DNA from: Flectonema sp. DT1601 | Lineage: Eukaryota > Euglenozoa > Diplonemea > Diplonemida > Diplonemidae | Length of the DNA stretch: 64,000 nucleotides | Assembly (NCBI GenBank): GCA_964019425.1 | Contig: OZ025805.1 | Location: 124,001 to 188,000, forward strand | Reading direction: 5' to 3' | Part shown: in pieces, positions 53,027 through 63,728 of the stretch | Layout of the letters: each line of letters begins with the position of its first letter | Numbering within the stretch: the first letter of the stretch is position 1 | Position numbers and translations under genes: made by a program | The notes under the pieces: model-generated | What the model was told of the DNA's origin: nothing | The model's database searches: none | Seen by the model: only the letters and a program-made list of their open reading frames with translations

Positions 53027-54195
53027 GCGTGTTAGAAAAAAAGTATAAAACAGAATAAATGGGGATGTGTGCACCGTCCGTTTTGCTACAGAAATAAACA
53101 GACCTCTCTACTTTTCATCTCCTCCGAGTTTTTTTTTTCTCCCCCTTCCTGAATTAGCAAAAAAATAACAGATATTTTAGGTGAGTGGATTACCTCTCAT
53201 TTACAATCACAGGCTTCAAGCGCGCGCTGCGTAAGAATTTCTGCATTCAAGCAAAAGAAAGAAAGGAAAAAAAAAAAGGGAGATTTTTTTTTTATTTTAT
53301 TTTTTTCGAAAGTCGCAACAATAAGACGTTGTGTTGTTATTTTTTTTTTTTATTTTTTTTTTTTTTGTGCTTGTGCGCAAAAATTAGTTATAGGGCCTCA
53401 TGAAAAAAAAAAAAAAAAAAGGAAAACCTACACAGATCCACCAGGTTTGGGAAAACATATACTACGGTCACGGCCTTGTGTAGCTTTTTTTTGACCCCTG
53501 GATATGTGTTAGAAAAAAAAAAGAAAAAAAAATCTGACTAACAAAAAAAAAATTCCCCAGGAAAACAAAAAGTTTTTTTTTTTTTTTTTTCATTTTCCTA
53601 AAAACCGAAAAATTAGCAAGAACAGCAAGAATAAAAAAACAACGAAATTTTTTGTTCGAAAAGGAACGCGGAAATAATCATACATTTTAACTATCATACA
53701 CACAAAGGCAGTGCCACAAAACAAGACCTTATCAAAAAAAATTGGCTAAAGATCGAAATATTAGTTTAGTTTAGTATTAACAATTCATCAAGGATAAAGG
53801 AGGTGAAACTTTGACAATGTAAAAAAAAACAGTAACAACTTTAAGGGTATTAAAAACAAAATCAATATCAAAGTACTTGACAATACAATATCCATCAGGG
53901 ATAGAGGGGAGTTAACTGTTCAATTTTGTACGTAAAAATACAAATGTTTTGTATCATAAAAAACAACATAACGATAATTTTAACATTAGTTCTGAGATAC
54001 AGTTGACTAAAAGTAATGTTAGTGTAGGTATACACTCTGCAATTGACGTAAATACTTTTACATCATAAATGTTTCTTAACTTAGCTGCATTACACATCTC
54101 TTTTTTTCCGTGTTGTCATTCAGTGCAGTACGGAATCGAGTTATTCAATTTTGAATTAATCGTGAGCCCTGGGAGGGGAAGGGCTCACTGTGAGC
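53027..54195. other. Homopolymer-rich spacer
   Basis: No gene. T/A runs throughout. About 53990-54075 carries the ACTCTGCAATTGACGTA repeat also found near 48870 and 50967. Confidence 0.7.
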
Positions 54196-54598
54196 TCATT
54201 TTAAAGTTTCCAAATAAGCAATCACATCATGTCTGTCCTTATCCCGTCTTATTCCTGCAAATGCCATTTTATTTCCCGGCATGAATTTTCTCGGATTTCT
54301 GAGATATTGATCAAGAACGTCAGGTGACCACACAACACCAGAATCTCTGTTAGATTTTGAATACGCAAAGCTCGGTACCGTTCCAGCTGTCCTCCCTACA
54401 ATTCCATAAAGGTTTGGTCCTATACCATTAGTAGCACTCTGGTTGTTGTTTTTTTTCTTGTTTTTTTTAAAAAACAAACACAACAACAACAAAAAAAAAA
54501 AAAAAAAGATCACAAACCTTTGTAAGAGTGTGGCATTGTCCTGCCTTGATTTCAACTATTCGCTTTCCAATCTCCGGATTACCACCATAGTATGACAT
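54196..54598 (-). CDS. Mitochondrial cytochrome c with single-cysteine haem motif (2 exons, 107 aa)
   Basis: Exons 54598-54518 (27 codons) and 54438-54196; intron 54439-54517 (79 nt, GTTTGT...CAG). Electron carrier between complexes III and IV in the intermembrane space. Exon 1 gives [14 protein letters not shown]... with haem motif AGQCH, so one thioether cysteine instead of CXXCH. Exon 2 gives [30 protein letters not shown], the axial-Met segment [12 protein letters not shown] and the final helix [10 protein letters not shown], all very close to trypanosomatid cytochromes c as I know them. The lone cysteine is characteristic of Euglenozoa, which lack the standard haem lyases. A leader AG lies 15 nt upstream. 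Length is normal for the family. Confidence 0.93.
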
Positions 54599-54613
54599 AT
54601 TTAAGTAAGCAGC

Positions 54614-54615
54614 CT
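54614..54615 (-). promoter_or_regulatory. Putative spliced-leader acceptor of cytochrome c
   Basis: Minus-strand AAAAAACAG ends here, 15 nt before the ATG; the upstream tract is weak in pyrimidines. Confidence 0.35.
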
Positions 54616-54891
54616 GTTTTTTATGTGAAAAGGAGAACAATTGAAGTGACTGCTCTAAAAAGTTTTTTTTTTTTTTTTTTTTTCCTCACCAAATGACATT
54701 ACTTGTTTAGTTTAGTTAGCAAAATACAAACTGATGACTACGAGGGGTCTGGGTAGCCCGCATCACTACTAATAATTGAGTTGTAGCTGTTGATGAGATA
54801 AAAAAAAAAAAATTTCAAAAAAAAATATACTTACTATAATTCAGATAGCGAGAGCTCCAACAAAAAAGAAACTTATGAAGGGTTTCTAACA

Positions 54892-54924
<33 letters not shown>

Positions 54925-55367
54925 TCCCCTAAGCCTCGCAAATTAACACTGTTGTCGATTTATATTCGTATAGAACACTAATGCTGTTCAACGCTTGGGG
55001 ATAGTTTTTTTCTTTTTTTTTTTTAAAAAAACTAAGGATTGGGGAAGTGGAGAAGCACAGACCAGCAAGAAATAATAATAAAAAACACTTCAAAAAGAAA
55101 TCATTGAAGAACCCCTCAGGGGGGGACATCCGTGGTGGTAACACTGCGCTCTTCTTCCGGCTGGACTAAGTTGCTTGTCCAGAATTAAAGCAGTAAACTT
55201 GTCAATCTTCTCCGTTGTTGTTGAACCATAAATAAATAACTATAATTACAAAGGGAGGGGAAGGAGGGCTGGGGGAACATGACTAAATAAACAACAGCGC
55301 AAACGTAACCTGCAAAAATAAAGGAAACAAAAAGAATCAAAAAAAAAAAAAAGAAAAACCAAGGCAC
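54616..55367. other. Homopolymer-rich spacer
   Basis: No gene; T runs at 54663-54683 and 54893-54920, A runs at 54803 and 55340. ORFs are low-complexity. Confidence 0.7.
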
Positions 55368-56927
55368 CTAAGCGATCTTCTCAAATTTCTTAGATCCTGG
55401 ATTTTCCTTCTCTTCTTTAACCTGTTTTGGAGGAAGGTGTTTGTTTTCATAGATAACATTAAAAGAATAAAAAGCAGTAAAAAGACAAACCTTTCTAAAC
55501 CAGAAGTCACCAGCCTGCACATATGGAACGCCCGAAGCATAGTCTTCGATACGTTCTTCCATGTGATGACGATAGTGGCGAACAAGCCCCTGAACTGGCC
55601 AGGAAGCAGCAGCTCCTAAAGCGCAGATTGTTCGTCCGTCTATTTGACGGGTAATGTTGTCAATCATACTGATTTCTCCCTTACGAGCATCACCAGTTAC
55701 AAAACGATGCATAATATCGAGTAACCAACCAGTTCCTTCTCTACATGGAGTGCACTGACCACAAGATTCATTTTTATAGAATCTTGATAAACGAGCAATA
55801 GCCTTTATCATGTCAGTTGATTTATCAAACACGATAACAGCTGCGGTACCGAGACCTGATTGACGGTCTTTAAGATCATCAAAATCCATTAAGGCATCGT
55901 CACACATACTACGGGGTAGTACAGGACAGGAACTACCACCTGGGATTACTGCTTCTAAGTTTTCCCAACCACCACGAACACCACCACAATGTTTATCAAT
56001 GAGGGCTCTCATTGGAATCGACATTTTCTCTTCAACCGTCACTCTGTGATTGACATGTCCACTGATGCAGAATAATTTTGTTCCGCTGTTGTTTTTACGA
56101 CCAAAACTTTGGAACCAATCTGGTCCTCTTCTAATAATGGTCGGTAGAACAGCGACTGTCTCAACATTTGTAACGGTAGTAGGACATCCATATAATCCAG
56201 CCATTGCAGGGAAAGGAGGTTTCAAACGTGGTTTACCTGGTTTTCCTTCAATTGATTGAATCAAAGCTGACTCTTCACCGCAGATGTACGCACCTCCACC
56301 ACGGTGATGGTACAGATCGAAATCGTATCCAGTACCACAGGCATTCTTACCAATGAATCCTTTAGCATAGGCTTCTTGAATAGCACGTTCAACAGCCATG
56401 ACTTCATTAAAGTATTCACCTCTTGAATAGATATAACCAGCGCGAGCTCCCATAGCCACACCAGCTATAAGACAACCTTCAACTAATTTGTGAGGATCAT
56501 GTCTCATGATTTCTCTGTCTTTGCAGGTACCAGGTTCAGACTCATCAGCATTCACGACGAGGTAGGATGGTCGGTCATCCGGTTTTTTCTTTGGCATGAA
56601 ACTGTATTTAAGTCCACTTGGGAATCCTGCACCACCTCTTCCACGGAGACCTGATGCTTTGAATTCGTTAATAAGCCAGTCTCTTCCTTTGTTGACGATT
56701 TCCTTTGTACGAAACCAATCTCCTCTCTTCATCGCGCCATCTATCCAAGGGCTGCCATCGCAGTATAGATTTGTAAAAATTCTGTCTTCATCTTTCAGGA
56801 AGGTATTATCAGGATATTCGACGTTGAGAGTCGTTCCCGAACCGGCAACGACCATACGGCCTTCGACTGATGAGAAGGCACGAGCCCCCACCTTTCTTAA
56901 AATTCGCAATCTCGGTATGGTCTTCAT
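55368..56927 (-). CDS. NDUFV1: NADH dehydrogenase (complex I) flavoprotein 1, 51 kDa subunit (2 exons, 496 aa)
   Basis: Exons 56927-55491 and 55421-55368; intron 55422-55490. The intron is 69 nt and stop-free in frame, so the unspliced frame would give 519 residues. It oxidises NADH and passes electrons via FMN to Fe-S cluster N3 in the mitochondrial matrix arm. Presequence [27 protein letters not shown] fold [15 protein letters not shown] and [31 protein letters not shown]; cluster motif [12 protein letters not shown] plus the later Cys in GRTICALG. Length and order are standard. The short basic tail ([17 protein letters not shown]) comes from exon 2. A leader AG lies 16 nt upstream. Confidence 0.95.
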   Translation of the reverse strand: MKTIPRLRILRKVGARAFSSVEGRMVVAGSGTTLNVEYPDNTFLKDEDRIFTNLYCDGSPWIDGAMKRGDWFRTKEIVNKGRDWLINEFKASGLRGRGGAGFPSGLKYSFMPKKKPDDRPSYLVVNADESEPGTCKDREIMRHDPHKLVEGCLIAGVAMGARAGYIYSRGEYFNEVMAVERAIQEAYAKGFIGKNACGTGYDFDLYHHRGGGAYICGEESALIQSIEGKPGKPRLKPPFPAMAGLYGCPTTVTNVETVAVLPTIIRRGPDWFQSFGRKNNSGTKLFCISGHVNHRVTVEEKMSIPMRALIDKHCGGVRGGWENLEAVIPGGSSCPVLPRSMCDDALMDFDDLKDRQSGLGTAAVIVFDKSTDMIKAIARLSRFYKNESCGQCTPCREGTGWLLDIMHRFVTGDARKGEISMIDNITRQIDGRTICALGAAASWPVQGLVRHYRHHMEERIEDYASGVPYVQAGDFWFRKVCLFTAFYSFNVIYENKHLPPKQVKEEKENPGSKKFEKIA

Positions 56928-56943
56928 CGTTGACCCTTCAAAC

Positions 56944-56945
56944 CT
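56944..56945 (-). promoter_or_regulatory. Putative spliced-leader acceptor of NDUFV1
   Basis: Minus-strand TTTCTTTTTTTTTTAG ends here, 16 nt before the ATG; the next bases are GTTTGA. Confidence 0.5.
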
Positions 56946-56954
56946 AAAAAAAAA

Positions 56955-57128
56955 AGAAATTGGCTTTTATCTTAAAACTATACAGAAAATAGTAATATAA
57001 CACCGATTTTTTGTTTGTGTCACGAAAAACGTGAATCGACTTAAACTGATAAAGCTAAGGGAGGTTTACGTGTGCTGCCCCCCCCCAACATCCTTTTTCG
57101 TTCTTACAATACTTGTTAAATGCAAAAA
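56955..57128. repeat. Gene-edge dispersed repeat, fullest copy
   Basis: About 170 bp shared with 41551-41698, 42955-43120 and, in part, 23828-23896, all in the same orientation. It lies 10 bp beyond the NDUFV1 acceptor and ends in an A-rich tail (AAATGCAAAAAATAATAATA). No ORF or clear pol III boxes seen. Confidence 0.75.
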
Positions 57129-57387
57129 ATAATAATAATTTTGTCTGAATAAAAAAAACTCAAAAAAAAAAAAAAAAGAATCGGCACCTCACTAAATAAT
57201 TCTCACACTTTGTTTTTGTTTGTGCGCAACCGGACCCCTTAATATTTAAAAAAATCCCCAGTAATTTCCTTTATGTATTATCTCTGTGAGTGGGAAAAGA
57301 AATTTGTTTTGACATAATTTTACAAAAAAAACAATACAATAAAATGCTAAAACAGATTTATTAATTGTTCTCCTAAAAAAACGAAAC

Positions 57388-57418
<31 letters not shown>

Positions 57419-59006
57419 GAAATAATGTCAAAAAAGAAAAAAAGGGTTTTTGGGGGGTAAAGATGACTGCAAAAAAAAGTGCGGTAAGTTCTATTGTAGA
57501 AAGAAGAAGAAAGAAAAAAAAAGAAAAGAAAAAAAAACCATCTTCTCAAGCCACTTCTCTTTTTTTTTTAACCTTTTTTTTTTCCAAGTGATTGATTTTG
57601 TTTTTTTTTGTTTTTTTTTTGTTTTTTTTTTTTCTAAAACAAAATATCCCTTCCATTATATTACAAGCAGAATCTTATTATTATTATTTTTTTTTTTTTT
57701 TTTTTTTTTCCCAGGGGGGTTAAAAGTTTGAATTTATAAAATACAACTGTATTGCATCATATTAACATAAAAAAAACGATAATTTAACGTCTGTTAAGGA
57801 TACAGTGAACTATTGGTGATGCTTTTTAACTATTTAGGTTTCGAGAGTAATCCATGTACCCCTCTTCACCTCTATTCTCTCATCATCAGTTATGGTGTAG
57901 AAGTCAGTCAATTCCGGGGGAAGACATGCCAAAAAAAAAAAAAAAAAAAATTCCCTTCATTTATACTTACAAAAAGCTGTCATATAACAAACACAGAAGT
58001 ATAGACAACAGGTAAGAACTGGAAGTTAGAAAACTGCTAACAAGACACGACCATGTGCGTAAAAAAAAACAAAAAAAAAAAAAAAAAAATATATAACCTT
58101 GCTATCGATCAACCAATCTCCTACCTGAACCGGGGTTTGAGCAAAGATGATAAGATATTGCTTACAAAAAAAAAAAAAAAAAAAAAGTTAGTAATCAATA
58201 AAAAACATCAGTTGCTCTTCACCTCAAACTCCCCTGGTGGGTGAGCAGGTCATCAATCAAACCTGATTAATACTTGCGATGATATTACATTTACGTGCAA
58301 AAAAGAAAAAAACAGAGATTGGAGGGGGGTTTTTTTTTTAAATATGTATTGTACCAAAGTTTTAACTAAAATTTAAAAACGTTAGTTACAATACATGTTT
58401 GACTCAAGATAATGTTAGTAGTGTTAAAAACGCTCTGCTTATGCCGTAGAACTTAAGAGGAGAAAGAGGGGAAAGGTCACAGGGAATAGGCACAAGGAGA
58501 GTATCAGCAAAGAAGCAGATCAACAAACGTACTTAAACAAGAAGATATCTTTTTTTTTTTTTTTTTTTTTTTTCCTTAAGTTGAAAAGAACGAGAGCAAT
58601 AAACTATGCTTCCAGAGATTGCAATCGAAATTGAAAAAAAAAAAAAAGCCGACCACAATAGTCAATCTGCCTTCGCAGAGTTTTTTTTCAGCAGTAAAAA
58701 AGGGACCATGACATTGTTAAACTGCAGTGAAAGAAAAAGAGGGGGGGAAAAAAAAAGGGAATCTTTTTTTTTATATAAACTTATATTCTATTCTTGTCTA
58801 ATTGTTGTTGTGGAAAACGGGTGGGGTTTTTTATTTTTATTTTTTTTTTTTTGTTTTTTTTTTTTTTTTTTTTATTTTCGAACTAAACTCAAATCTAAAG
58901 CCACACAACAAGAATAATTAGACACCAGAAACTGTAATCTGTATCTGCATCTTTCCCTTTTCTAACAGGGTATTATCGTCTCAAATCTCTGGGTTCAAAG
59001 ATTTGG
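57129..59006. other. Homopolymer-rich spacer
   Basis: No gene. Many A/T runs of 15-30 bases. ORFs are runs of Lys or Phe. Weak relatives of the 53990-54075 repeat occur near 57770-57800 and 58390-58440. Confidence 0.75.
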
Positions 59007-59892
59007 TTACTTGCAACATCCTCCCTTTCCCTGTTTTAAAAAAAAATGAATTTTTTTTTTTTTTTTTCTTTTTAAAGTCTTTTTTAAAATAAAAATAAAA
59101 AAAAAACATTAAAACATACCTTCTTGGCCTTTTTCGCAGCGTTTGTGTCAGCTATATTAATCGCTTCTCTATTTTTTGAACGGAGAGAAGTTTTTTCACC
59201 ACTGTCTGGAACACCCCCATTGGCGTTAGCTACACTGTAAACTTCCTTGACTAACCAATCAAAGGCCTCTCCGACATTCGTGCTGTCATAAGCAGATGTC
59301 TCTAATAGGCAGAGTTGATTTTCTTGGGCGAATTTTTCAGCGGTTTCCTGAATTTTTTTTTTTTTTTTTTTCCGTCAGATAAGAAGGTAAATAACATAAT
59401 AACATACCTTCTGAATAGTACGAAGGTGCACCAAGTCACACTTGTTACCAATCAGCATGATAACGGCACTTGGTTGAACATGGTTGCGAAGTTCTTGGAG
59501 CCATGTGGAGATATTATCGAAAGAAGACTGCGTTTTTTTTGTTTTTTTTTTTTTTAAATTTCACATTCTCTCTAGAACACGACAAAAAAAGAACATCAAG
59601 TGGGAAACAAACCTTATTTGTTATATCATATACGAGCATAGCTCCCTTTGCTCCAGTGTAAATTGATCGACTGATCGCTCTGAACCTCTCTTGACCAGCT
59701 GTGTCCCAAATCTGAACCTTAACATCTCTTTCATCAACTTTCATACTTTTAGTCATAAATTCAACACCGATGGTTGAAGGACTCTCAACATTAAATTCAT
59801 CAGCAGTGTACCTCGTCATCAAATTAGACTTTCCAACTCCACTGTCTCCTATTAATACAACCTTGAACAGGTACTGAAAATCTGAATCGGTT

Positions 59893-59897
<5 letters not shown>
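59007..59897 (-). CDS. RAB11: Rab11-like small GTPase (4 exons, 218 aa)
   Basis: Exons 59897-59613, 59527-59408, 59347-59120 and 59030-59007, each a whole number of codons; the introns are 85, 60 and 89 nt, all GTWTGT...CAG. Regulates recycling-endosome or post-Golgi vesicle traffic on membranes. P-loop GDSGVGKS, switch I PSTIGVEF, switch [15 protein letters not shown], base recognition NKCD and ETSA. The last exon is only eight codons and ends GKGGCCK, a double-cysteine prenylation signal with one trailing residue. The opening [18 protein letters not shown] and STIGVEF fit the Rab11/Rab2/Rab14 group, Rab11 best. In Rab11, R(Y/F)RAIT is usual; here it is RFRAIS. Confidence 0.9.
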
Positions 59898-59929
<32 letters not shown>

Positions 59930-60472
59930 TATTCTGTTTTTAAATGATTGCGTGACTCAATAAAATAAATGCCAAGGCTTACTCCCACTCTCCTACAGAG
60001 GTAGTGTACTACATATGCTATGAGGGTGAAAATATGTAACAACCCAAACAAGACAAAACAGAAAAAAAACAAAATAAAAGACTCAAACATAGTTTTTTTT
60101 TCTTTTTTTTTTTTTCTTTCCGTTGTGTGCGTTGCTCACTCAATTTGTTTTAAAAGGACCACCACGAAAGGCTAGCGGCGATAGGGGTAGGGTGTTAAAA
60201 CTGTGAGGGGTCCTAAAAAACAGAGTGATACCTTGAAAAAGTATGTTAACAAAGTAATAGAAAAAAAAAAAAAGAAAAAAAAAAAAGCAACCAAACATAT
60301 TTTGGATTGTGGTTCACATAAGTTTATACCGCCTGTCCCTTACATTTTCTTTTAGAAAAACATCTGCTTCTCAGATTCCGCTTTGACTTTTGCAGTTGAG
60401 TGTAAAGTCACATATAAAGTAAGTAATGTATTGCCAACAGAATGAATGGACCATAAACGAAGCCTATTGAGA
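59898..60472. other. Spacer between CSN6 and Rab genes
   Basis: No gene seen. T and A runs at 59898-59922, 60092-60117 and 60259-60286. Confidence 0.7.
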
Positions 60473-61492
60473 TCACCAAGTCCGTCTGCTTATCTTCCGT
60501 TCGTACGTAGTCGTGTGCCGTTCCACCAAATCACTCAGGCTACAACAAGTGCGTGTCAAGGCACCCAAATAAGTTATTAATAAGGTGTCACTAAATTCTT
60601 GATTGTATTCTTTTCTAAATGTCTCAGAACTCTGTGTTGGTAGCTTGTGACAAAGAGAAGAAATATCTCGTAAGATCGCATGATCTCCTTGGTGAGTTCC
60701 ATTTTTAACTCCTCTGAGATATTCTCTCACTACTGTTATCCTCTCCTGTAGAGTTTGTAGAGCACTTCTGTATGTCTTTATAGGAGTCACTATACTACTA
60801 GTTCCTGCTCCGTGAGTTACTGAATCGATACTGTTTTTTTTTTTTTTAAGAGTTTTTTTTGAATGAACTTTCCATATAGCAGACTCATATTATCCACATA
60901 CCTTATTCTCTCAGACTCCTCACTCTCAACCATGTAAGGTACCTGTGAAAAACTGTATTTTGGAACATCGCCGACAACTGTTTGTTGGTTGTTTTTTTTT
61001 ATCAGCATAGAATACAAAAGGATTATGTAAGAACGTCGAATAAAACATACCTTGAACGACTGTTTCATGTATCCAAATTGGTAGAGTTCGACAGTCTTCT
61101 GGTGGATGAGTGTCCATTTGTAGTAGTAATGGCGATTCATTGTATCTCATAAGCACTTTGTGAAATGATATTTGCATTTCTTTACCAGTTGTGTACCAAC
61201 CCACAAGTTCGTACGTTGGAAAAACAGCGCTATAATGTCCTTTCTTGTCTTCAAGGTAGGTCGCATCAAGAGTTTCAATACCATTTTCTTCAAGAATTAT
61301 TAGTTCAAAACTAGTGTGAATTTCAACATTTCTCCCTGTTTGTGTACCCAGCAGTGCTCCTACTACTCTCTGAGACTCGTTTTTGCTAACCATCGTCCTT
61401 GTCCAGTGATCAGATATATTTAAAATAACAAGCGGGTGAAGCTTTACATCGAGTCCTGTTGAGGTTCCCTTTTCAGTATTTTGTTCTGCCAT
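60473..61492 (-). CDS. CSN6: COP9 signalosome subunit 6 (3 exons, 291 aa)
   Basis: Exons 61492-61051, 60977-60902 and 60830-60473, 876 nt in frame; introns of 73 and 71 nt (GTATGT...CAG). MPN-domain subunit that pairs with CSN5 in the complex that removes NEDD8 from cullins. N-terminus KLHPLVILNISDHWTR matches the CSN6 signature; then VVGALLGTQTGRNVEI, and MDTHPPEDCRTLPIWIHE without the JAMM zinc ligands, as expected for the non-catalytic partner. After the joints the text runs VPYMVESEESERI-SIDSVTHGAG, then helices LQERITVVREYLRG, LCHKLPTQSSETF and LITYLGALTRTCCSL, all CSN6-like. The first intron of the minus transcript would otherwise give a 188-residue truncated protein. Confidence 0.92.
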
Positions 61493-61650
61493 TCGGGTGA
61501 GGTTTTTTTTTTTTTTTTTTTGTTTTTTACTGATAAACGAGAATAAAAATAATATGTTTGATCAAGGTAATCTATTGTCACACTACCCCTCTCTTGTAAG
61601 ATTTTATCTTGTGAAAAGAAATACTACTAAGTAGCAAGGTACTCACTAAA
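61493..61650. other. Short spacer with T run
   Basis: The T run at 61504-61520 precedes the CSN6 ATG on the minus strand as an A run; no AG acceptor is obvious within it. Confidence 0.5.
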
Positions 61651-62700
61651 CTATACAAAAGTCTCTACCTTGGCGTGAAGGTGTTCCAATAGCTCGTAGT
61701 CATTGTCTGCTACTTCCATGTGTCTTTGATAGAAAGTTGGCCTAGCAACCTGTTTAACAGGCCAAGAATGCTTTTGGCTTATCTTCCCGAACAACGTCCC
61801 CGACTCGGCCGTCATTTTGGAATCCACGCAATTCTCCCATATCCACACATGGTTATCTCTATTGATGTGCGGCATCTGCGACCGATGATTTGACATTGCG
61901 AGAGACTGGCGCCTTAAACATGATTCGGTCGGCCTCCCGTTTGTCTAATATGCCTTCGAAAAACGTCGACGGACTTTCCTATACAGTTAACCCTCTGCTT
62001 AGCTGGCCACGCCCCTGTCACGTTTTCCGTTGGCTTCGCTCCTTCTCCACCCCAACTGTAGTTTCCTTTACTACCTAGATGCCTCTGCACTGCCTTTGCC
62101 ATGCTTGGGTGGGAATTGTATTTTCTTGAACTCACTCCAAGAAAACACTACTCTGCGATACATCCTGTTCACATTCCGAGTAAATGCTTCCATCTAAAAC
62201 ATCAACCAGATCCCGCACTGAAAGAATTCCATCTCTCAACATTTCCCAATCCCGATGTAATTGACTTGACTGGTATTGCGGGCTACCAGAAGCTGAAGAA
62301 ATGTACTTCGAATACAAGTCGTGAATTAAGTTATCCGTCGCTTGCGGATCAGCCATTGAACGAACCACTCTGCCTCAGTCGCAAAGCTCGGTTCTGCCTC
62401 AGTCGCAAAGCTCGGTTCTGCCTCAGTCGCAAAGCTCGGTTCAAGCGAAATTAACCATTCGACGTTCTTACCCTTCGTCCTATTCTGCTCTTTCATCATC
62501 ACCGCCATTTGTAGCAGCACTTCGCTCTGCGCACCTGAGGCGATACATTGCCAAAATCAGTATAATTCGAGTGAAGATCACCACCAGGAATCGGCGGACA
62601 AGTTTGATGTTCGGTACGAAAATTATAATCCGCTTCAGGACGCATATTCATCTCAGACATGCTTCGCTGCATCTCATCGATGTGACTCTCATCCGATTTA
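61651..62700 (-). pseudogene. Decayed minus-strand coding remnants, probably mobile-element derived
   Basis: More GC-rich than the spacers to its left. Protein-like minus-strand stretches include NYSWGGEGAKPTENVTGAWP, ADPQATDNLIHDLYSKYISS, EMLRDGILSVRDLVDVLDGS and MRPEADYNFRTEHQTCPPIP. They are broken in several places, so this is a relic. I do not recognise the family. The nearby recombinase-like and RT-like pieces suggest a retroelement with a tyrosine recombinase, but that is only a guess. Confidence 0.35.
62374..62446 (-). repeat. Three tandem 24 bp units
   Basis: Three consecutive copies of a 24 bp unit containing GCAAAGCTCGGTTC. On the minus strand each encodes EPSFATEA, in frame with the surrounding remnant. 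Confidence 0.85.
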
Positions 62701-63320
62701 TTGCAGCGTGCATCCTGCTGTTTTCTTCCTCCAACACATTCTTCTCATCAACTTGCCTGGTCGCATACTTCCTTCACATAGATATCTGCCGCCCATACAC
62801 GAGTATACAAAACCTGGGAAAAGGAATGTGAAAGCCGCACCATCTTCTCCTGCATGCGACTCCACTCCAGGCAAGTGATCGTATGTCGAACTTGCGATCA
62901 CCTCGAATATCGTACCTCATCAGTTCTTGTCGTGATGTGGTTTAACCTTTCGGCATAGTACTTCCATTCTACTGCTCCTCTCTTTCATGCGACAAACAAC
63001 GTTCCGCCCAGCTAAACGCAAACCATCGATGTACATCTGATCAGAAGTTACCTTCTTTGTCTTTGCGGGGCTCTTCTTCGATGCCACATATCGGATATCG
63101 AAAGAACACTTCTTTCCCGCTGGCCATTCAACCGCTTCGACAATGTACTTATTAAGAATTTCATTCTTCAAACATTGTCTTTTTCGGACCGCCCCCATCA
63201 CAGTGGTGTTATCCACTCTTATCTGCAGATGTCATCCCTTCAAACAGCGATCATTCAGAGCACCAAGTGTATTCTTCAGCGCCGCTTCCTCCAAGATGTT
63301 AATGTAGAGACCTTTCTCCT
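62701..63320 (-). pseudogene. Further unidentified minus-strand remnants
   Basis: ORF 62920-63216 (NTTVMGAVRKRQCLKNEILN, VASKKSPAKTKKVTSDQMYI) is basic and ends KPHHDKN; ORF 62698-62901 follows. Neither is recognised. Their base composition matches the flanking remnants, so they may belong to the same old element. Confidence 0.25.
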
Positions 63321-63326
63321 GCACCA

Positions 63327-63542
63327 AGAAACGATGTCCCTGTAAATCAGGATACAGTTGCGTTGTTTGTGACAGCAACAAAGGTCTCGAAGCAAGCAAT
63401 GCTGGCCTACGCAAAGGCGTTCTCAGGCATGCTGAAGAGGATAGGTTTGGAAAACGAGACATTGAAGCAAATTCAGACGACTAGCAATAGTGGTTGCCAT
63501 AATCTCTGGAGCACAAGAGTGACCCATGTGGTAATCATCTGA
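63327..63542 (+). mobile_element. Tyrosine-recombinase N-terminal segment, plus strand (fossil)
   Basis: Reads RNDVPVNQDTVALFVTATKV, SKQAMLAYAKAFSGMLKRIG, LENETLKQIQ before running out. The first ~26 residues match the minus-strand remnant at 11942-12290 with two or three amino-acid differences but about fourteen silent ones, so both descend from a protein-coding element. The upstream part does not continue the domain recognisably. It is opposite in strand to the neighbouring remnants. Treated as a fossil. Confidence 0.5.
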
Positions 63543-63728
63543 TTAATTCATACCAATGGTTGTCTTCAGTCTTAAACCTGAAGTGTTTCCTTCGATCGGA
63601 ATCTCAACTTGGTAAAATCCAGTTCTGAAACCCCTCCCACTTACACACTCATCTAGAGCTGCATCGAGATATTCCGATATTTCGATAAGTGGGAAGTAAC
63701 GTCTGTGACTGATGTCCCAATGGAACAT
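63543..63728 (-). mobile_element. Possible reverse-transcriptase-like remnant
   Basis: A 61-codon minus-strand stretch (FRTGFYQVEIPIEGNTSGLR then LKTTIGMN) loosely recalls the GFYQI.I......F.T..G region of retroelement reverse transcriptases. The resemblance is short, and the assignment is tentative. Confidence 0.2.

Noticed and set aside
61890-62454. Plus-strand ORFs in the right-end remnant region
   Set aside because: The minus strand has the more protein-like composition, and the plus ORFs give only shadow peptides such as CLSRKARF from the 24 bp repeat.
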